Of a DNA stretch of 64,000 nucleotides, positions 13,046 through 21,492 are shown piece after piece; within the stretch, counting starts at the first letter, position 1; the number at the start of each line of letters is the position of its first letter. The notes beneath the pieces were generated by a model. That model worked only from the letters and a program-made list of their open reading frames with translations, did not search any database and had not been told where the DNA came from. This DNA is from Clostridium celatum DSM 1785. Its GTDB lineage: Bacteria > Bacillota > Clostridia > Clostridiales > Clostridiaceae. A program made the position numbers and the translations under genes. Location: assembly GCF_000320405.1 (NCBI RefSeq), contig NZ_KB291650.1, forward strand, positions 1 to 64,000. Reading direction: 5' to 3'.

Positions 13046-14710
13046 ATGAAAGAAGTATGGTGGAAAGAAGCTGTTGGGTATCAAATATATCCAAGAAGTT
13101 TTAAAGATTCTAATGATGATGGAATAGGAGATTTAAAAGGGATAATATCAAAGCTGGATTATTTAAAAGAATTAGGTATTGATGTTATTTGGATATGTCC
13201 AATGTATAAATCTCCTAATGATGATAATGGTTATGACATAAGTGATTATAAAGATATAATGGATGACTTTGGAACTATGAAAGATTTTGATGAACTATTA
13301 AATGAAGTTCATAAGAGAAATATGAAACTTATTATTGATTTAGTTGTAAATCATACAAGTGATGAACATAAATGGTTTATAGAATCTAAGTCATCTAAAG
13401 ATAATCCTAAAAGAGATTGGTATATATGGAGAGAAGGTAAAGATAATAAAGAACCCAATAATTGGGAAAGTATCTTTAAAGGTTCAGTTTGGGAATATGA
13501 TAAAACTACAGAAGAATACTATTTACATTTATTTACCAAAAAACAACCAGATTTAAATTGGGAAAATAAAGATGTAAGAGAAGCTGTTTATGAAATGATA
13601 AATTGGTGGTTAGATAAAGGTATAGATGGATTTAGAGTAGATGCAATCAGCCATATAAAAAAGGAAGAAGGCTTAAATGATATGCCAAATCCAGAAGGAT
13701 TAGAATATGTAGAATCTTTTGATAAGCATATGAATGTAAATGGAATACATAAGTATTTAGCTGAGTTAAAAGAAAGAACATTTGATAATTATGATATTAT
13801 GACTGTAGGAGAAGCAAATGGTGTTGATGCAGAGGATTCAGACCTTTGGGTAGGAGATGAAAATGGAAAGTTTAATATGATATTCCAATTTGAGCATCTT
13901 CATTTATGGGGAGCTGAAAGTGAAAATGATTTTGATGTAAAAAATTATAAAAAAGTATTAACAAAATGGCAAAAAGCATTAGATGGAAATGGATGGAATG
14001 CTCTTTATATAGAAAATCATGATATACCTAGAGTTATATCTACCTGGGGTAATGATTCAGATTATTGGAGAGAGTGTGCTACAGCTTTTGCTCTTATGTA
14101 TTTTATGCAACAAGGAACACCTTTTATATATCAAGGGCAAGAAATAGGAATGACAAATGTTAAATTTGATTCTATATATGACTATAATGATGTAAAAGGT
14201 ATAAATATTTATAAACAAAAAATGGAGCAAGGATTGACTGAAGAAGAAGCATTAAAGTTTGTTTGGGCAATATCTAGAGATAATTCACGTACACCTATGC
14301 AATGGAATAATAAAGAAAATTCAGGATTTACAAAAGGAAAACCGTGGATTAATTTAAATGAAAATTATAAGACTATAAATGTAGAAGCACAAATAAATGA
14401 TGAAAATTCAATATTAAACTTTTACAAAAAAATGATTAAAGTAAGAAAAGAAAATAAAACTCTTATATATGGAAGTTACGACTTAATACTTGAAGATGAT
14501 GACAAGATTTATGCATATACAAGATATATGAAAAATGAAAGATTTATAGTTATAGTTAATTTATCACATGATGAAGTACTTTATTCATACGATGAAGAAT
14601 TGAAATATGAGAATTTATTAATAAACAACTATGAGGTTGAAAAACATGACGTTATAAAAGAAATAAAATTGAAGCCTTATGAAGCTAGACTTTATAGAAT
14701 AACTGATTAA
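13046..14710 (+). CDS. GH13 alpha-glucosidase (oligo-1,6-glucosidase/maltase family)
   Basis: A 554-residue cytoplasmic GH13 enzyme of the oligo-1,6-glucosidase type that releases glucose from short alpha-glucosides. ATG 13046 follows GAGGTG; the in-frame GTG at 13031 overlaps that site and is unlikely. The conserved regions are DLVVNHTSDEH, GFRVDAISHI with nucleophile Asp199, VGEANG with acid/base Glu256, and ENHDIPR with Asp326. These align almost residue for residue with Bacillus cereus oligo-1,6-glucosidase (199, 255, 329). The residue after Asp199 is Ala, where alpha-1,6-specific members usually have Val, which argues for alpha-1,4 preference. There is no signal peptide; the substrate probably enters through the PTS permease encoded 46 bp downstream. 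The gene is the first of a three-gene operon. Confidence 0.92.
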   Translation: MKEVWWKEAVGYQIYPRSFKDSNDDGIGDLKGIISKLDYLKELGIDVIWICPMYKSPNDDNGYDISDYKDIMDDFGTMKDFDELLNEVHKRNMKLIIDLVVNHTSDEHKWFIESKSSKDNPKRDWYIWREGKDNKEPNNWESIFKGSVWEYDKTTEEYYLHLFTKKQPDLNWENKDVREAVYEMINWWLDKGIDGFRVDAISHIKKEEGLNDMPNPEGLEYVESFDKHMNVNGIHKYLAELKERTFDNYDIMTVGEANGVDAEDSDLWVGDENGKFNMIFQFEHLHLWGAESENDFDVKNYKKVLTKWQKALDGNGWNALYIENHDIPRVISTWGNDSDYWRECATAFALMYFMQQGTPFIYQGQEIGMTNVKFDSIYDYNDVKGINIYKQKMEQGLTEEEALKFVWAISRDNSRTPMQWNNKENSGFTKGKPWINLNENYKTINVEAQINDENSILNFYKKMIKVRKENKTLIYGSYDLILEDDDKIYAYTRYMKNERFIVIVNLSHDEVLYSYDEELKYENLLINNYEVEKHDVIKEIKLKPYEARLYRITD

Positions 14711-14755
14711 AAATTAAGTAAAATCAAATAAAATTGTAAAAAGGGGAATAAAAGA

Positions 14756-16423
14756 ATGGGTAAAGCAAATAAAAAAGGAAAATTATTTTCATTTGATTTT
14801 TGGCAAAAATTTGGTAAAGCATTATTAGTAGTTATTGCAGTTATGCCAGCTGCTGGCTTAATGATAACCTTAGGTAAATTAATAGGTATGTATTTTGATG
14901 CAGAAATAATGCAAGGAATATCACGAGTAATGGATAATATAGGATGGGGAATAATCGGAAACCTTCATATATTATTTGCAGTAGCTATAGGGGGATCATG
15001 GGCTAAAGAAAGAGCTGGAGGAGCCTTCGCAGGATTATTATCATTTGTATTAATTAATCGTATTACAGGAGCTATATTTGGTGTAAGTAGTGAAATGTTA
15101 GCAGATAGTACTGCAACAGTTAAATCACTTTTAGGTGCAACATTAACAGTTCCAGATTATTTTACAAGTGTTTTAGGATCACCTGCACTTAACATGGGAG
15201 TATTTATAGGTATTATTTCTGGGTTCTTAGGAGCTGCATTATTTAATAAATATTACAATTACAATAAATTACCTCAAGCTTTAAATTTCTTCAATGGAAA
15301 AAGATTTGTTCCTTTTGTGGTTATTTTATGGTCAACAATTACAGCTGTTATATTATCAATAGTATGGCCTTTTGCTCAAGGTGCTTTAAATAACTTTGGT
15401 ATTTGGCTTGCAAATTCAAAAGATACGGCACCAGTTTTAGCACCATTTGTTTATGGAGCATTAGAACGTTTATTATTACCATTTGGATTACATCATATGT
15501 TAACTATTCCAGTTAACTATACAGAATTAGGCGGTGTTTATACATCTCTAACAGGAGCTGCAGCAGGTTCAGTAATTGCTGGTCAAGACCCACTATGGTT
15601 TGCTTGGATAACAGATTTAATTAACTTTAAAGCTGCTGGCAATATGACAGAATACAACAATTTATTAGCAACAGTGGTTCCAGCAAGATTTAAGGTTGGG
15701 CAAGTAATTTTATCAACTGCATCATTATTAGGGGTTGCACTTGCAATGTATAAAAATGTAGATGCTGATAAAAAGAAAAAATATAAATCAATGTTCATAT
15801 CAATAGGATTAGCAGTATTTTTAACAGGTGTAAGTGAACCTATAGAATTCTTATTTATGTTCATATCACCAGTACTTTATGTAGTTTATGCAATTTTAAC
15901 AGGATTAGCTTTTGCTTTAGCTGATATAATCAACTTAAGAGTTCATGCATTTGGAGCTATAGAACTTATAACACGTATACCAATGCTTATTAATGCAGGA
16001 TTAGTTGGAGATGTAATTAATTTTGTACTTGCTTGTTTAGCATTCTTTGGAATTAATTTTGGAGTATTTAATTTCTGTATTAAAAAATTTAAAATTCCAA
16101 CACCAGGACGTTTAGGAAATTATGATGATGAAGAAAATCAAAATGAAGTTAAGGAAGTAGCTGCAGATAAAGCTTCATCTAATGATGACTTAGCAATTAA
16201 GATAATATCTTTATTAGGTGAAAAAGAAAATATTGAAGATGTAGATGCATGCATGACTCGTTTAAGAGTTACAGTTAAAGACTTAAGTAAAGTAGCAGAA
16301 GAGAAAGAATGGAAGAAAAATGGTGCAGTTGGATTAATATTAAAAGATAGTGGTGTTCAAGCTATATATGGACCAAAAGCAGATGTAATAAAATCTAATA
16401 TTCAAGATATTTTAGGAGTTTAG
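14756..16423 (+). CDS. PTS sugar transporter IICB, glucose/maltose family
   Basis: A 555-residue membrane permease of the phosphotransferase system that imports and phosphorylates a sugar. The N-terminal IIC domain (about 20-440) has ten or so membrane helices and family motifs such as ALERLLLPFGLHHM and TGVSEPIEFLFMF. A linker follows, then a IIB domain (about 475-555) with phosphocysteine Cys499 in DACMTRLRV. There is no IIA domain, so a separate IIA-Glc-like protein must donate phosphate. ATG 14756 is preceded by AAGGGGA. Context (alpha-glucosidase before, LacI-family regulator upstream) favours maltose or another alpha-glucoside over glucose. The stop is only 2 bp from the next start, so the genes are co-translated. 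Confidence 0.91.
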   Translation: MGKANKKGKLFSFDFWQKFGKALLVVIAVMPAAGLMITLGKLIGMYFDAEIMQGISRVMDNIGWGIIGNLHILFAVAIGGSWAKERAGGAFAGLLSFVLINRITGAIFGVSSEMLADSTATVKSLLGATLTVPDYFTSVLGSPALNMGVFIGIISGFLGAALFNKYYNYNKLPQALNFFNGKRFVPFVVILWSTITAVILSIVWPFAQGALNNFGIWLANSKDTAPVLAPFVYGALERLLLPFGLHHMLTIPVNYTELGGVYTSLTGAAAGSVIAGQDPLWFAWITDLINFKAAGNMTEYNNLLATVVPARFKVGQVILSTASLLGVALAMYKNVDADKKKKYKSMFISIGLAVFLTGVSEPIEFLFMFISPVLYVVYAILTGLAFALADIINLRVHAFGAIELITRIPMLINAGLVGDVINFVLACLAFFGINFGVFNFCIKKFKIPTPGRLGNYDDEENQNEVKEVAADKASSNDDLAIKIISLLGEKENIEDVDACMTRLRVTVKDLSKVAEEKEWKKNGAVGLILKDSGVQAIYGPKADVIKSNIQDILGV

Positions 16424-16425
16424 TT

Positions 16426-17223
16426 ATGAAACTTTTAACTTTAAATTGTCATTCTTGGCAAGAAGAAAATCAACTTGAAAAGATTAAATATTTAGCACAA
16501 ATAATTAAGAAAAATCAATACGATGTAATAGCCCTTCAAGAAGTTAGTCAAAGTATAAAAGCAAAAATTACTGAAGGTATCATTAAAGAGGATAATTTTG
16601 CCAAGCTATTACTTGAAGAACTAAAATCTATTGATGAAGAAAAATATAGCTTTATATGGGATTACTCCCATATAGGCTATGATATATATGAAGAAGGGTT
16701 ATGTATATTTACAAAGCATGAAATTAAGGAGTATAAATCTTTTTATATTTCAAAAAGTAATGAAAAAAGCAATTATAAAAGTAGAAACATTATTAAGGCT
16801 ACTATTAATATAAATGGTGAAGATATTGATTTTTACAGTTGTCATACAGGATGGTGGAATGATGAGTTAGAACCATTTAGATATCAAGCAGATAAGCTTA
16901 TTGAAAATTTAAATAATAAAAATGTTTCTTTTATAATGGGAGATTTTAATAATAATGCTTTGGTTAAAAATGAAGGGTATGATTATTTAATAAACAAGGG
17001 TATTATAGATACCTATACTACTGCAGAAAGCCGTGATGATGGAATAACAGTAAGTGGTGAAATTGCAGGATGGGAAGATCAAAAAGAAAAGAAGAGGTTA
17101 GATTTAATATTAACTAATACAAATGTAAATATAGTTAGTTCTAAAGTTATATTTAATGGGAAAAATAAAAAAATAATTTCAGATCATTATGGTGTAGAAG
17201 TAGTGGTAGGGAAAATATATTAA
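16426..17223 (+). CDS. endonuclease/exonuclease/phosphatase (EEP) family hydrolase
   Basis: A 265-residue protein of the DNase I-like EEP fold. Visible catalytic motifs are LNCHSW (Asn), ALQEVS (metal-binding Glu), a His in YSCHTGWW, MGDFNNNA (Asp/Asn), DLILTN and the terminal SDHYGVEV (Asp-His). All key residues appear present, so it should be an active metal-dependent phosphoesterase. There is no signal peptide, so it is cytoplasmic. It starts 2 bp after the PTS gene and ends the operon, which makes a sugar-phosphate or other small phosphoester more likely than DNA as substrate (inference). The family covers nucleases, sphingomyelinases and inositol phosphatases, so the true substrate is unknown. 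Confidence 0.85.
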   Translation: MKLLTLNCHSWQEENQLEKIKYLAQIIKKNQYDVIALQEVSQSIKAKITEGIIKEDNFAKLLLEELKSIDEEKYSFIWDYSHIGYDIYEEGLCIFTKHEIKEYKSFYISKSNEKSNYKSRNIIKATININGEDIDFYSCHTGWWNDELEPFRYQADKLIENLNNKNVSFIMGDFNNNALVKNEGYDYLINKGIIDTYTTAESRDDGITVSGEIAGWEDQKEKKRLDLILTNTNVNIVSSKVIFNGKNKKIISDHYGVEVVVGKIY

Positions 17224-17253
17224 AATTAAAGTATTAAGATAACTATAAGTAAT

Positions 17254-17300
17254 AGCAAAAATAAGAGAGTGTAAAATATTTACACTCTCTTGTTTTTGCT
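17254..17300. terminator. bidirectional terminator between the alpha-glucoside operon and the SASP gene
   Basis: A core stem AAGAGAGTGTAAA (17263-17275) with TTTACACTCTCTT (17279-17291), extended by AGCAAAAA/TTTTTGCT, serves both convergent transcripts. Confidence 0.9.
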
Positions 17301-17322
17301 ATTAACTTATTTTTTAGTTAGT

Positions 17323-17505
17323 TTATTTCATTCCTTGTTCGTATTGTTCTACCATTCTCTTAACCATTTCTCCGCCAACGCTTCCGCATTGTTTTGAAGT
17401 TAAGTTACCGTTGTAGTCTGTAAAAGGAACTCCCATTTCACTTGCTACTTCAGTTTTGAATTTTGATAATCCGTTTTTTGATTCAGGTACTAACTTTTGA
17501 GCCAT
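17323..17505 (-). CDS. small acid-soluble spore protein, alpha/beta type
   Basis: A 60-residue SASP that coats and protects spore DNA and is degraded at germination. It has the family pattern: KFKTEVASEMGV with the GPR protease cleavage site after the Glu, YNGNLTSKQCGSVGGEMVKRM, and a short basic C terminus. Length is standard. ATG 17505 follows AAAGGAGGG on the minus strand. Such genes are normally read by SigG in the forespore; I did not confirm a SigG promoter here. It is strong evidence that the organism forms endospores. Confidence 0.95.
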   Translation of the reverse strand: MAQKLVPESKNGLSKFKTEVASEMGVPFTDYNGNLTSKQCGSVGGEMVKRMVEQYEQGMK

Positions 17506-17670
17506 AAAAGACCCTCCTTTAAAATAAATTAATATTTGTTTGATTTAGTAAGTATTGATTTTACTTACACTAGTATTATATGTAACGCTAATTTATATAA
17601 ACTATTAAATTTAAGGCAATTTAGGAAAAAAAGAAAACATTAAGAAGTAACTGGTTAATTTGTTTAAAAT

Positions 17671-17708
17671 AAAAATACTTATAAATTTTTTAATTTATAA
17701 GTATTTTT
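17671..17708 (-). terminator. terminator of the ECF S-component gene
   Basis: A perfect 16-bp stem, AAAAATACTTATAAAT (17671-17686) and its complement (17693-17708), 5 bp beyond the stop codon of the minus-strand gene, with T-rich ends on both strands. Confidence 0.85.
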
Positions 17709-17712
17709 ATAA

Positions 17713-18303
17713 TTACTTCTTTTTCATTTTAAGCATTGTTACAACTATTGGTACGGCAATTAATGCTGAAGCAATAGCTTCTGGAACACCATTAGTTAAT
17801 CCTACTGCTAGCAATGTACCAGCAACAGCATCACGAGAAATTTCCTTAGCTGCAGCGTATCTATCAAGATATAAAACATAAGTTAATCCAAGTACACCAA
17901 TTGTATTTGTTAATGTTGCTAAAATAGATGATATGGTTGCGGAAATAGCTGTGTTTTTTAATTTAGTTGATAATAATTTAAAACTATAATATGCAACAAT
18001 TCCAATTAAAACTCTAGGTATTAAAGCTATTATTGGATTCCAAAATAAAAAGGAAGTTAATCCAGGGGCAGTGAAGTTCTGATACATTGAAAATAAACCA
18101 AAAATTAATCCTATAGCGGCACCAACAAAAGGACCTTCAAGTAAGGCACCAATAATAACTGGAATATGCATTACAGTTATGCTAAATAAAGGTAGTCTAA
18201 TTATCCCTATACCACTTACCCCAAGAAATATAGAAATTCCGCCAAGTGCTCCTATAATAACAAGTCGTCTAGTTTTTTCACTAGCAGTCATTTTTCTCTC
18301 CAT
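17713..18303 (-). CDS. ECF transporter substrate-binding (S) component
   Basis: A 196-residue integral membrane protein with about six hydrophobic helices. I chose ATG 18303 (GAGGTGA about 7 nt upstream); the longer frame from 18375 lacks a ribosome-binding site. The N-terminal basic segment MERKMTASEKTRRLV and the HIPVIIGALLEGPFVGAAIGLIFG segment are typical of S components that pair with the shared EcfT and EcfA ATPases to import vitamins. No riboswitch is recognisable upstream and no biosynthetic genes adjoin, so the substrate cannot be named. Confidence 0.82.
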   Translation of the reverse strand: MERKMTASEKTRRLVIIGALGGISIFLGVSGIGIIRLPLFSITVMHIPVIIGALLEGPFVGAAIGLIFGLFSMYQNFTAPGLTSFLFWNPIIALIPRVLIGIVAYYSFKLLSTKLKNTAISATISSILATLTNTIGVLGLTYVLYLDRYAAAKEISRDAVAGTLLAVGLTNGVPEAIASALIAVPIVVTMLKMKKK

Positions 18304-18584
18304 ATGTTTCACCTCAAATATAAAATTACATAATATTTTTCGTTTAGAAATATTTTTATAAAATTTATTTAGCAAATAAATAGTACAGATTTTAATTTAA
18401 TATAAAAAGACAAATTTTTCAACAATAAATGAGAAAATAGATTTAAAATCATATTTAAAGAAGTGTTTAAATTATAAATATAGAAGTTTTAAGGGAATAA
18501 AGAGATAAAATTAAATAATATGTTGAATAAAGTAAGTAAATTAGTATATTATGATTATAAATAACTTAAAAGGAGAAATATATA

Positions 18585-18923
18585 ATGGAATTATTTAAAA
18601 TTAATGATTTAGTATTTAATAAGGAAGATTTTTTAGATAACATAAGTGAGTTTGAAGACATTATTCCTATCGTAGAAGAGCTTAGCGCAAATTTATCTTA
18701 TGATGAAATTGAATGTGTTGGTGAAAATGATTGCTGTAATAAGACTAATAAAAACTATATAGTTGAAATACAAGGTTTCATCAATGATGAGGATGAATTT
18801 GTAACTAAAGAAGAAATAGAAGTAAATAAAGATATAATAAGCGGAAGTGGAATGGACATATTTATTATAAGATTATATAAATGTGTAGAATGTGGTAAAT
18901 GGATAATAGATATTTTGGAGTAA
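18585..18923 (+). CDS. small acidic protein with a C-terminal CxxC, unknown function
   Basis: A 112-residue, strongly acidic protein I do not recognise. ATG 18585 follows AAAAGGAG. It has two Cys clusters: C-x5-CC in ECVGENDCC near residue 50, and C-x2-C in YKCVECGKW near the C terminus, possibly a zinc site. There is no signal peptide or membrane segment. Its stop lies 3 bp before the next start, whose Shine-Dalgarno (GGAG, about 18916) is inside this gene. The pair is therefore probably translationally coupled and may act together. Confidence 0.72.
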   Translation: MELFKINDLVFNKEDFLDNISEFEDIIPIVEELSANLSYDEIECVGENDCCNKTNKNYIVEIQGFINDEDEFVTKEEIEVNKDIISGSGMDIFIIRLYKCVECGKWIIDILE

Positions 18924-18926
18924 TAT

Positions 18927-20201
18927 ATGAAAAATAACTTAAAAGCTAAAATAATTGATATAAGAAAAAAAAATTTTAGTTATTTAAAAATGTTAAAATA
19001 TGATTTGCTTAATTTGAAAGATATAGGAATAAAAAAAGTCATTCTTAAAAGAAAGTTTGAGATAGGTATAATTATATTTATATTAATATTAGGCATATTA
19101 CTAGTTCCTAAGTTTTCTTATAAAAGTAAGGAAAGTATATTAGAAAGCTTTAGGAAAGGGTTAATTGAAGAAAATTATAAGACTCTTTCAAATATTATAA
19201 GGATAAATGATAAAAAAGCAAAAGTAGAAGAATTAGAGCCAATAATAAAATATTATAGAGATAATGAAGAAGATATAGACAGTGTTATTAATGAACTAAA
19301 AGCCAATAATAATTCAAATAAATTTTATATTGAAAGTAAAAGCGGTTTTTTAAAAGAAGAATACTACATAGATTTAGAAACAGTAGCTATTACTTTTCAA
19401 ACAGATGTTAAGGGAATAGAACTTAATATAGATGGTATTAAAAAAGTTATAGAAGACAATATAACAATAGATCTAATTCCAGGAAAGTATGAATGTAGCT
19501 ATGAGTTAAAAACTGATTATGGAAATATAAATGAAACTGTTAACTTTACAGCAATGGATGATGGTAAAGTTAATATTAATGTACCAGCAATTTTTATAAC
19601 ATTATATTCTAATTTTGATGATGCTAAAGTTTTTATTAATAACAAGGATACTTTAAAGAAGGTTAATGATATTAAAAACTTTGGACCTATACCTGAAAAT
19701 AAAAATGTAAGCATTTATATAGAAAGAGAATTTCCGTGGGGAAGTTTAAAAAGTGAAAGTGTTAATATAAAAAATGAAAACTATATTAAACTTGATATTA
19801 ATATGGTAAATGATAAGTTAACTGATGAAGTAAATAAAAGTGTATATAGTTTTTATGATAGCTCATTTCAAGCTCTTAATGAAAGAAATAGTGAATTAAT
19901 TTCCAATGCTACAGAAGATGCAAAAAATAAGATGTATGAATATATAAATGAAAAGGCGTTACTATTTTCTAATAATTATGAGATAACGGATTTAAATGTA
20001 GAAATAGAAAAAAGTGATTTTAAATATGAAGATAATAAATATAGAGCAAGTTTAGTAACAAATATTAGTTATAGTATATATAAAAAATTATTTCCATTTT
20101 TAAAGACAGCTAATAATGGAGTATTTTTACTTTCATTAGAATACAATAATAATGAAGGCTTTTACGTATATGATATTCAAAAAATTGAGGTTTTAGATTA
20201 A
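18927..20201 (+). CDS. TcaA/YvbJ-like membrane-anchored protein
   Basis: A 424-residue protein with a basic cytoplasmic N terminus (about 1-45), one membrane helix (about 46-63, IGIIIFILILGILLV) and a large extracellular part (about 65-424). The order there (a helical domain with SKESILESFRKGLIEENYKTL, two beta-rich domains, a C-terminal NTF2-like domain ending GFYVYDIQKIEVLD) recalls TcaA/YvbJ proteins, which affect envelope stress and glycopeptide sensitivity. Those usually start with a zinc ribbon, which is missing here; the coupled upstream gene supplies a Cys-rich protein instead. Family assignment is by pattern only. Confidence 0.68.
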   Translation: MKNNLKAKIIDIRKKNFSYLKMLKYDLLNLKDIGIKKVILKRKFEIGIIIFILILGILLVPKFSYKSKESILESFRKGLIEENYKTLSNIIRINDKKAKVEELEPIIKYYRDNEEDIDSVINELKANNNSNKFYIESKSGFLKEEYYIDLETVAITFQTDVKGIELNIDGIKKVIEDNITIDLIPGKYECSYELKTDYGNINETVNFTAMDDGKVNINVPAIFITLYSNFDDAKVFINNKDTLKKVNDIKNFGPIPENKNVSIYIEREFPWGSLKSESVNIKNENYIKLDINMVNDKLTDEVNKSVYSFYDSSFQALNERNSELISNATEDAKNKMYEYINEKALLFSNNYEITDLNVEIEKSDFKYEDNKYRASLVTNISYSIYKKLFPFLKTANNGVFLLSLEYNNNEGFYVYDIQKIEVLD

Positions 20202-20210
20202 TTTTAAAGT

Positions 20211-20250
20211 AAAAAAGTTGTTGCAAATAAATAGTTGCACAACTTTTTTT
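20211..20250 (+). terminator. terminator of the TcaA-like gene
   Basis: AAAAAAGTTGTTGCAA pairs with TTGCACAACTTTTTTT (one bulge) and ends in a T7 run. Confidence 0.85.
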
Positions 20251-20283
20251 GTTAAGCTAATAAAAGGAATAAAAACTTGTACA

Positions 20284-20442
20284 AAATAAAAAACCTGCAC
20301 TTTAGTGCAGGTTTAAGGGATTACAATCACTTAAGAAAGGGAATAAGTGATTGTGTGGGGTTTTATAAAAACTCTATAATAAAATTATAGAGCGGTATGG
20401 GCAATGTTTAATAAATATATTTAATTTAATAATATTTGCTAT
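20284..20442 (-). ncRNA. candidate trans-acting small RNA with C-rich motifs
   Basis: Read on the minus strand, three hairpins follow one another: 20392-20372 (9 bp, CTCTATAAT/ATTATAGAG), 20354-20323 (11 bp, ACAATCACTTA with loop TTCCCTTTCT) and 20314-20291 (11 bp, AAACCTGCACT/AGTGCAGGTTT), the last followed by a T-rich tail, i.e. a canonical terminator. Between and within them lie unpaired AACCCCACA, TTCCCTTTC and ATCCCTTA, C-rich motifs of the kind that RsaE/RoxS-type sRNAs use to bind Shine-Dalgarno sequences. A TATAAT at 20454-20449 would start the RNA near 20442. The gap of 377 bp holds no gene. Not matched to any known family. Confidence 0.55.
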
Positions 20443-20448
20443 ATAAAT

Positions 20449-20476
20449 ATTATACAGTATTTTAAAATAAAAGCAA
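20449..20476 (-). promoter_or_regulatory. possible promoter of the candidate small RNA
   Basis: On the minus strand TTGCTT (20476-20471) and TATAAT (20454-20449) are 16 bp apart. The -10 is perfect and the -35 is weak. Confidence 0.45.
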
Positions 20477-20578
20477 ACAAATTTTACAAAAAAAATAAAA
20501 AAAATATTTTTTTTATTTTATTATGATAGAATTAATAATAAAAACATATAAAAGATATGAAAATGAAGGAGTAATTTG

Positions 20579-20815
20579 ATGAAAAATATAAAAAATATAT
20601 TGAAAGATACACCAGAATATGAGTCTTATTCAAGAAATGAAGCTAAATTAACTACAGAGGAAATGCAGGAATTAGGTATAAATACTTGTAAGAAAGGTTG
20701 TTGTAATAAGCAATCAAATGGTTTTCAGAAATGTTGCCAAACAAAAAATAGTGGAATATGTTTTGAAAATAAGACTGAAAATAGTAAAACAAAATGTTGT
20801 TGTAGAAAAAAATAG
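20579..20815 (+). CDS. small cysteine-rich protein, unknown function
   Basis: A 78-residue protein with an ordinary N-terminal half (KDTPEYESYSRNEAKLTTEEMQELG) and a Cys-rich basic C-terminal half: CKKGCC, KCC, GIC and KCCCRKK. ATG 20579 has AAGGAG at about 20566-20571; the adjoining in-frame TTG at 20576 is less likely. The clusters suggest metal binding or disulfide cross-linking, as in spore coat proteins, but nothing in the context proves either. I do not recognise the family. Confidence 0.68.
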   Translation: MKNIKNILKDTPEYESYSRNEAKLTTEEMQELGINTCKKGCCNKQSNGFQKCCQTKNSGICFENKTENSKTKCCCRKK

Positions 20816-20957
20816 CTTTGTCGAAAGATGATGTGGTAAAAATTTCTTGAGACAAAAATGAAAATAAAAGTATAAAAAGTAAAAAAATGTTTCTTTATTT
20901 AAGAGTTTGTGGTAAATTTATTACATGGAAATTTTTATACAAGTTAGGAGGTATAAA

Positions 20958-21197
20958 ATGGCTAAGCCTAGTATATTTAGTAGAGATTATGAAAGGCTTA
21001 TGAGAAAAAGACGTAAAAGAATAAATTGTTTAATAGGGATTATTTTATTTGCAATCATAGTAGGTTTGGTAATATTTTTTAAATTTAACACTGGATATAT
21101 TAAATCTCTTATTGAGAAGTTTGTAGATAAACAAAGTGTAAGTATGAATATACATAATATTGAGGATATTATCTTTTATAAGCATTATCAAATTTAG
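20958..21197 (+). CDS. small single-pass membrane protein, possibly truncated
   Basis: A 79-residue protein opening MAKPSIFSRDYERLMRKRRKR, followed by one membrane helix (about 27-46) and a short extracellular tail. ATG 20958 has AGGAGG about 7 nt upstream; an earlier in-frame ATG at 20925 lacks one. I believe similar N termini occur in longer clostridial membrane proteins encoded before tig, so this copy may have lost its extracellular domain. That is memory-based and unproven. The 295 bp after it contain no ORF and look like non-coding AT-rich DNA. Confidence 0.62.
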   Translation: MAKPSIFSRDYERLMRKRRKRINCLIGIILFAIIVGLVIFFKFNTGYIKSLIEKFVDKQSVSMNIHNIEDIIFYKHYQI

Positions 21198-21410
21198 TAG
21201 TATTAAGTAATATATTATACTTTATTAAAAAATGAAATTAAAAATTAATAAAAAATATATATAATAAAATAAATAGTTATGTTTAATATATATACAAGTG
21301 GATATTATTTAAATGATTGGCTTAAAATTAGTAGAGTGTTCGATTATTAATAAGCAAAAATATAATTTTTTAAAATTATTTGCTAGAAAAGAGATTTTTT
21401 GAACAAACAT

Positions 21411-21440
21411 TTGTAAAAATTAGTTTAAATGTGTTATAAT
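21411..21440 (+). promoter_or_regulatory. promoter of tig
   Basis: TTGTAA (21411-21416), 18-bp spacer, TATAAT (21435-21440), 52 bp before the trigger factor ATG. Confidence 0.65.
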
Positions 21441-21492
21441 AAGCTAGTTGTATTAAGTAAATAAGACATACTATTTCTAGGAGGAATATACA

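Noticed and set aside
21401-21412. LexA-like box GAACAAACATTT upstream of tig
   Set aside because: Two mismatches in the second half-site, and trigger factor is not a known SOS gene; the stretch lies beside an ordinary -35 element.
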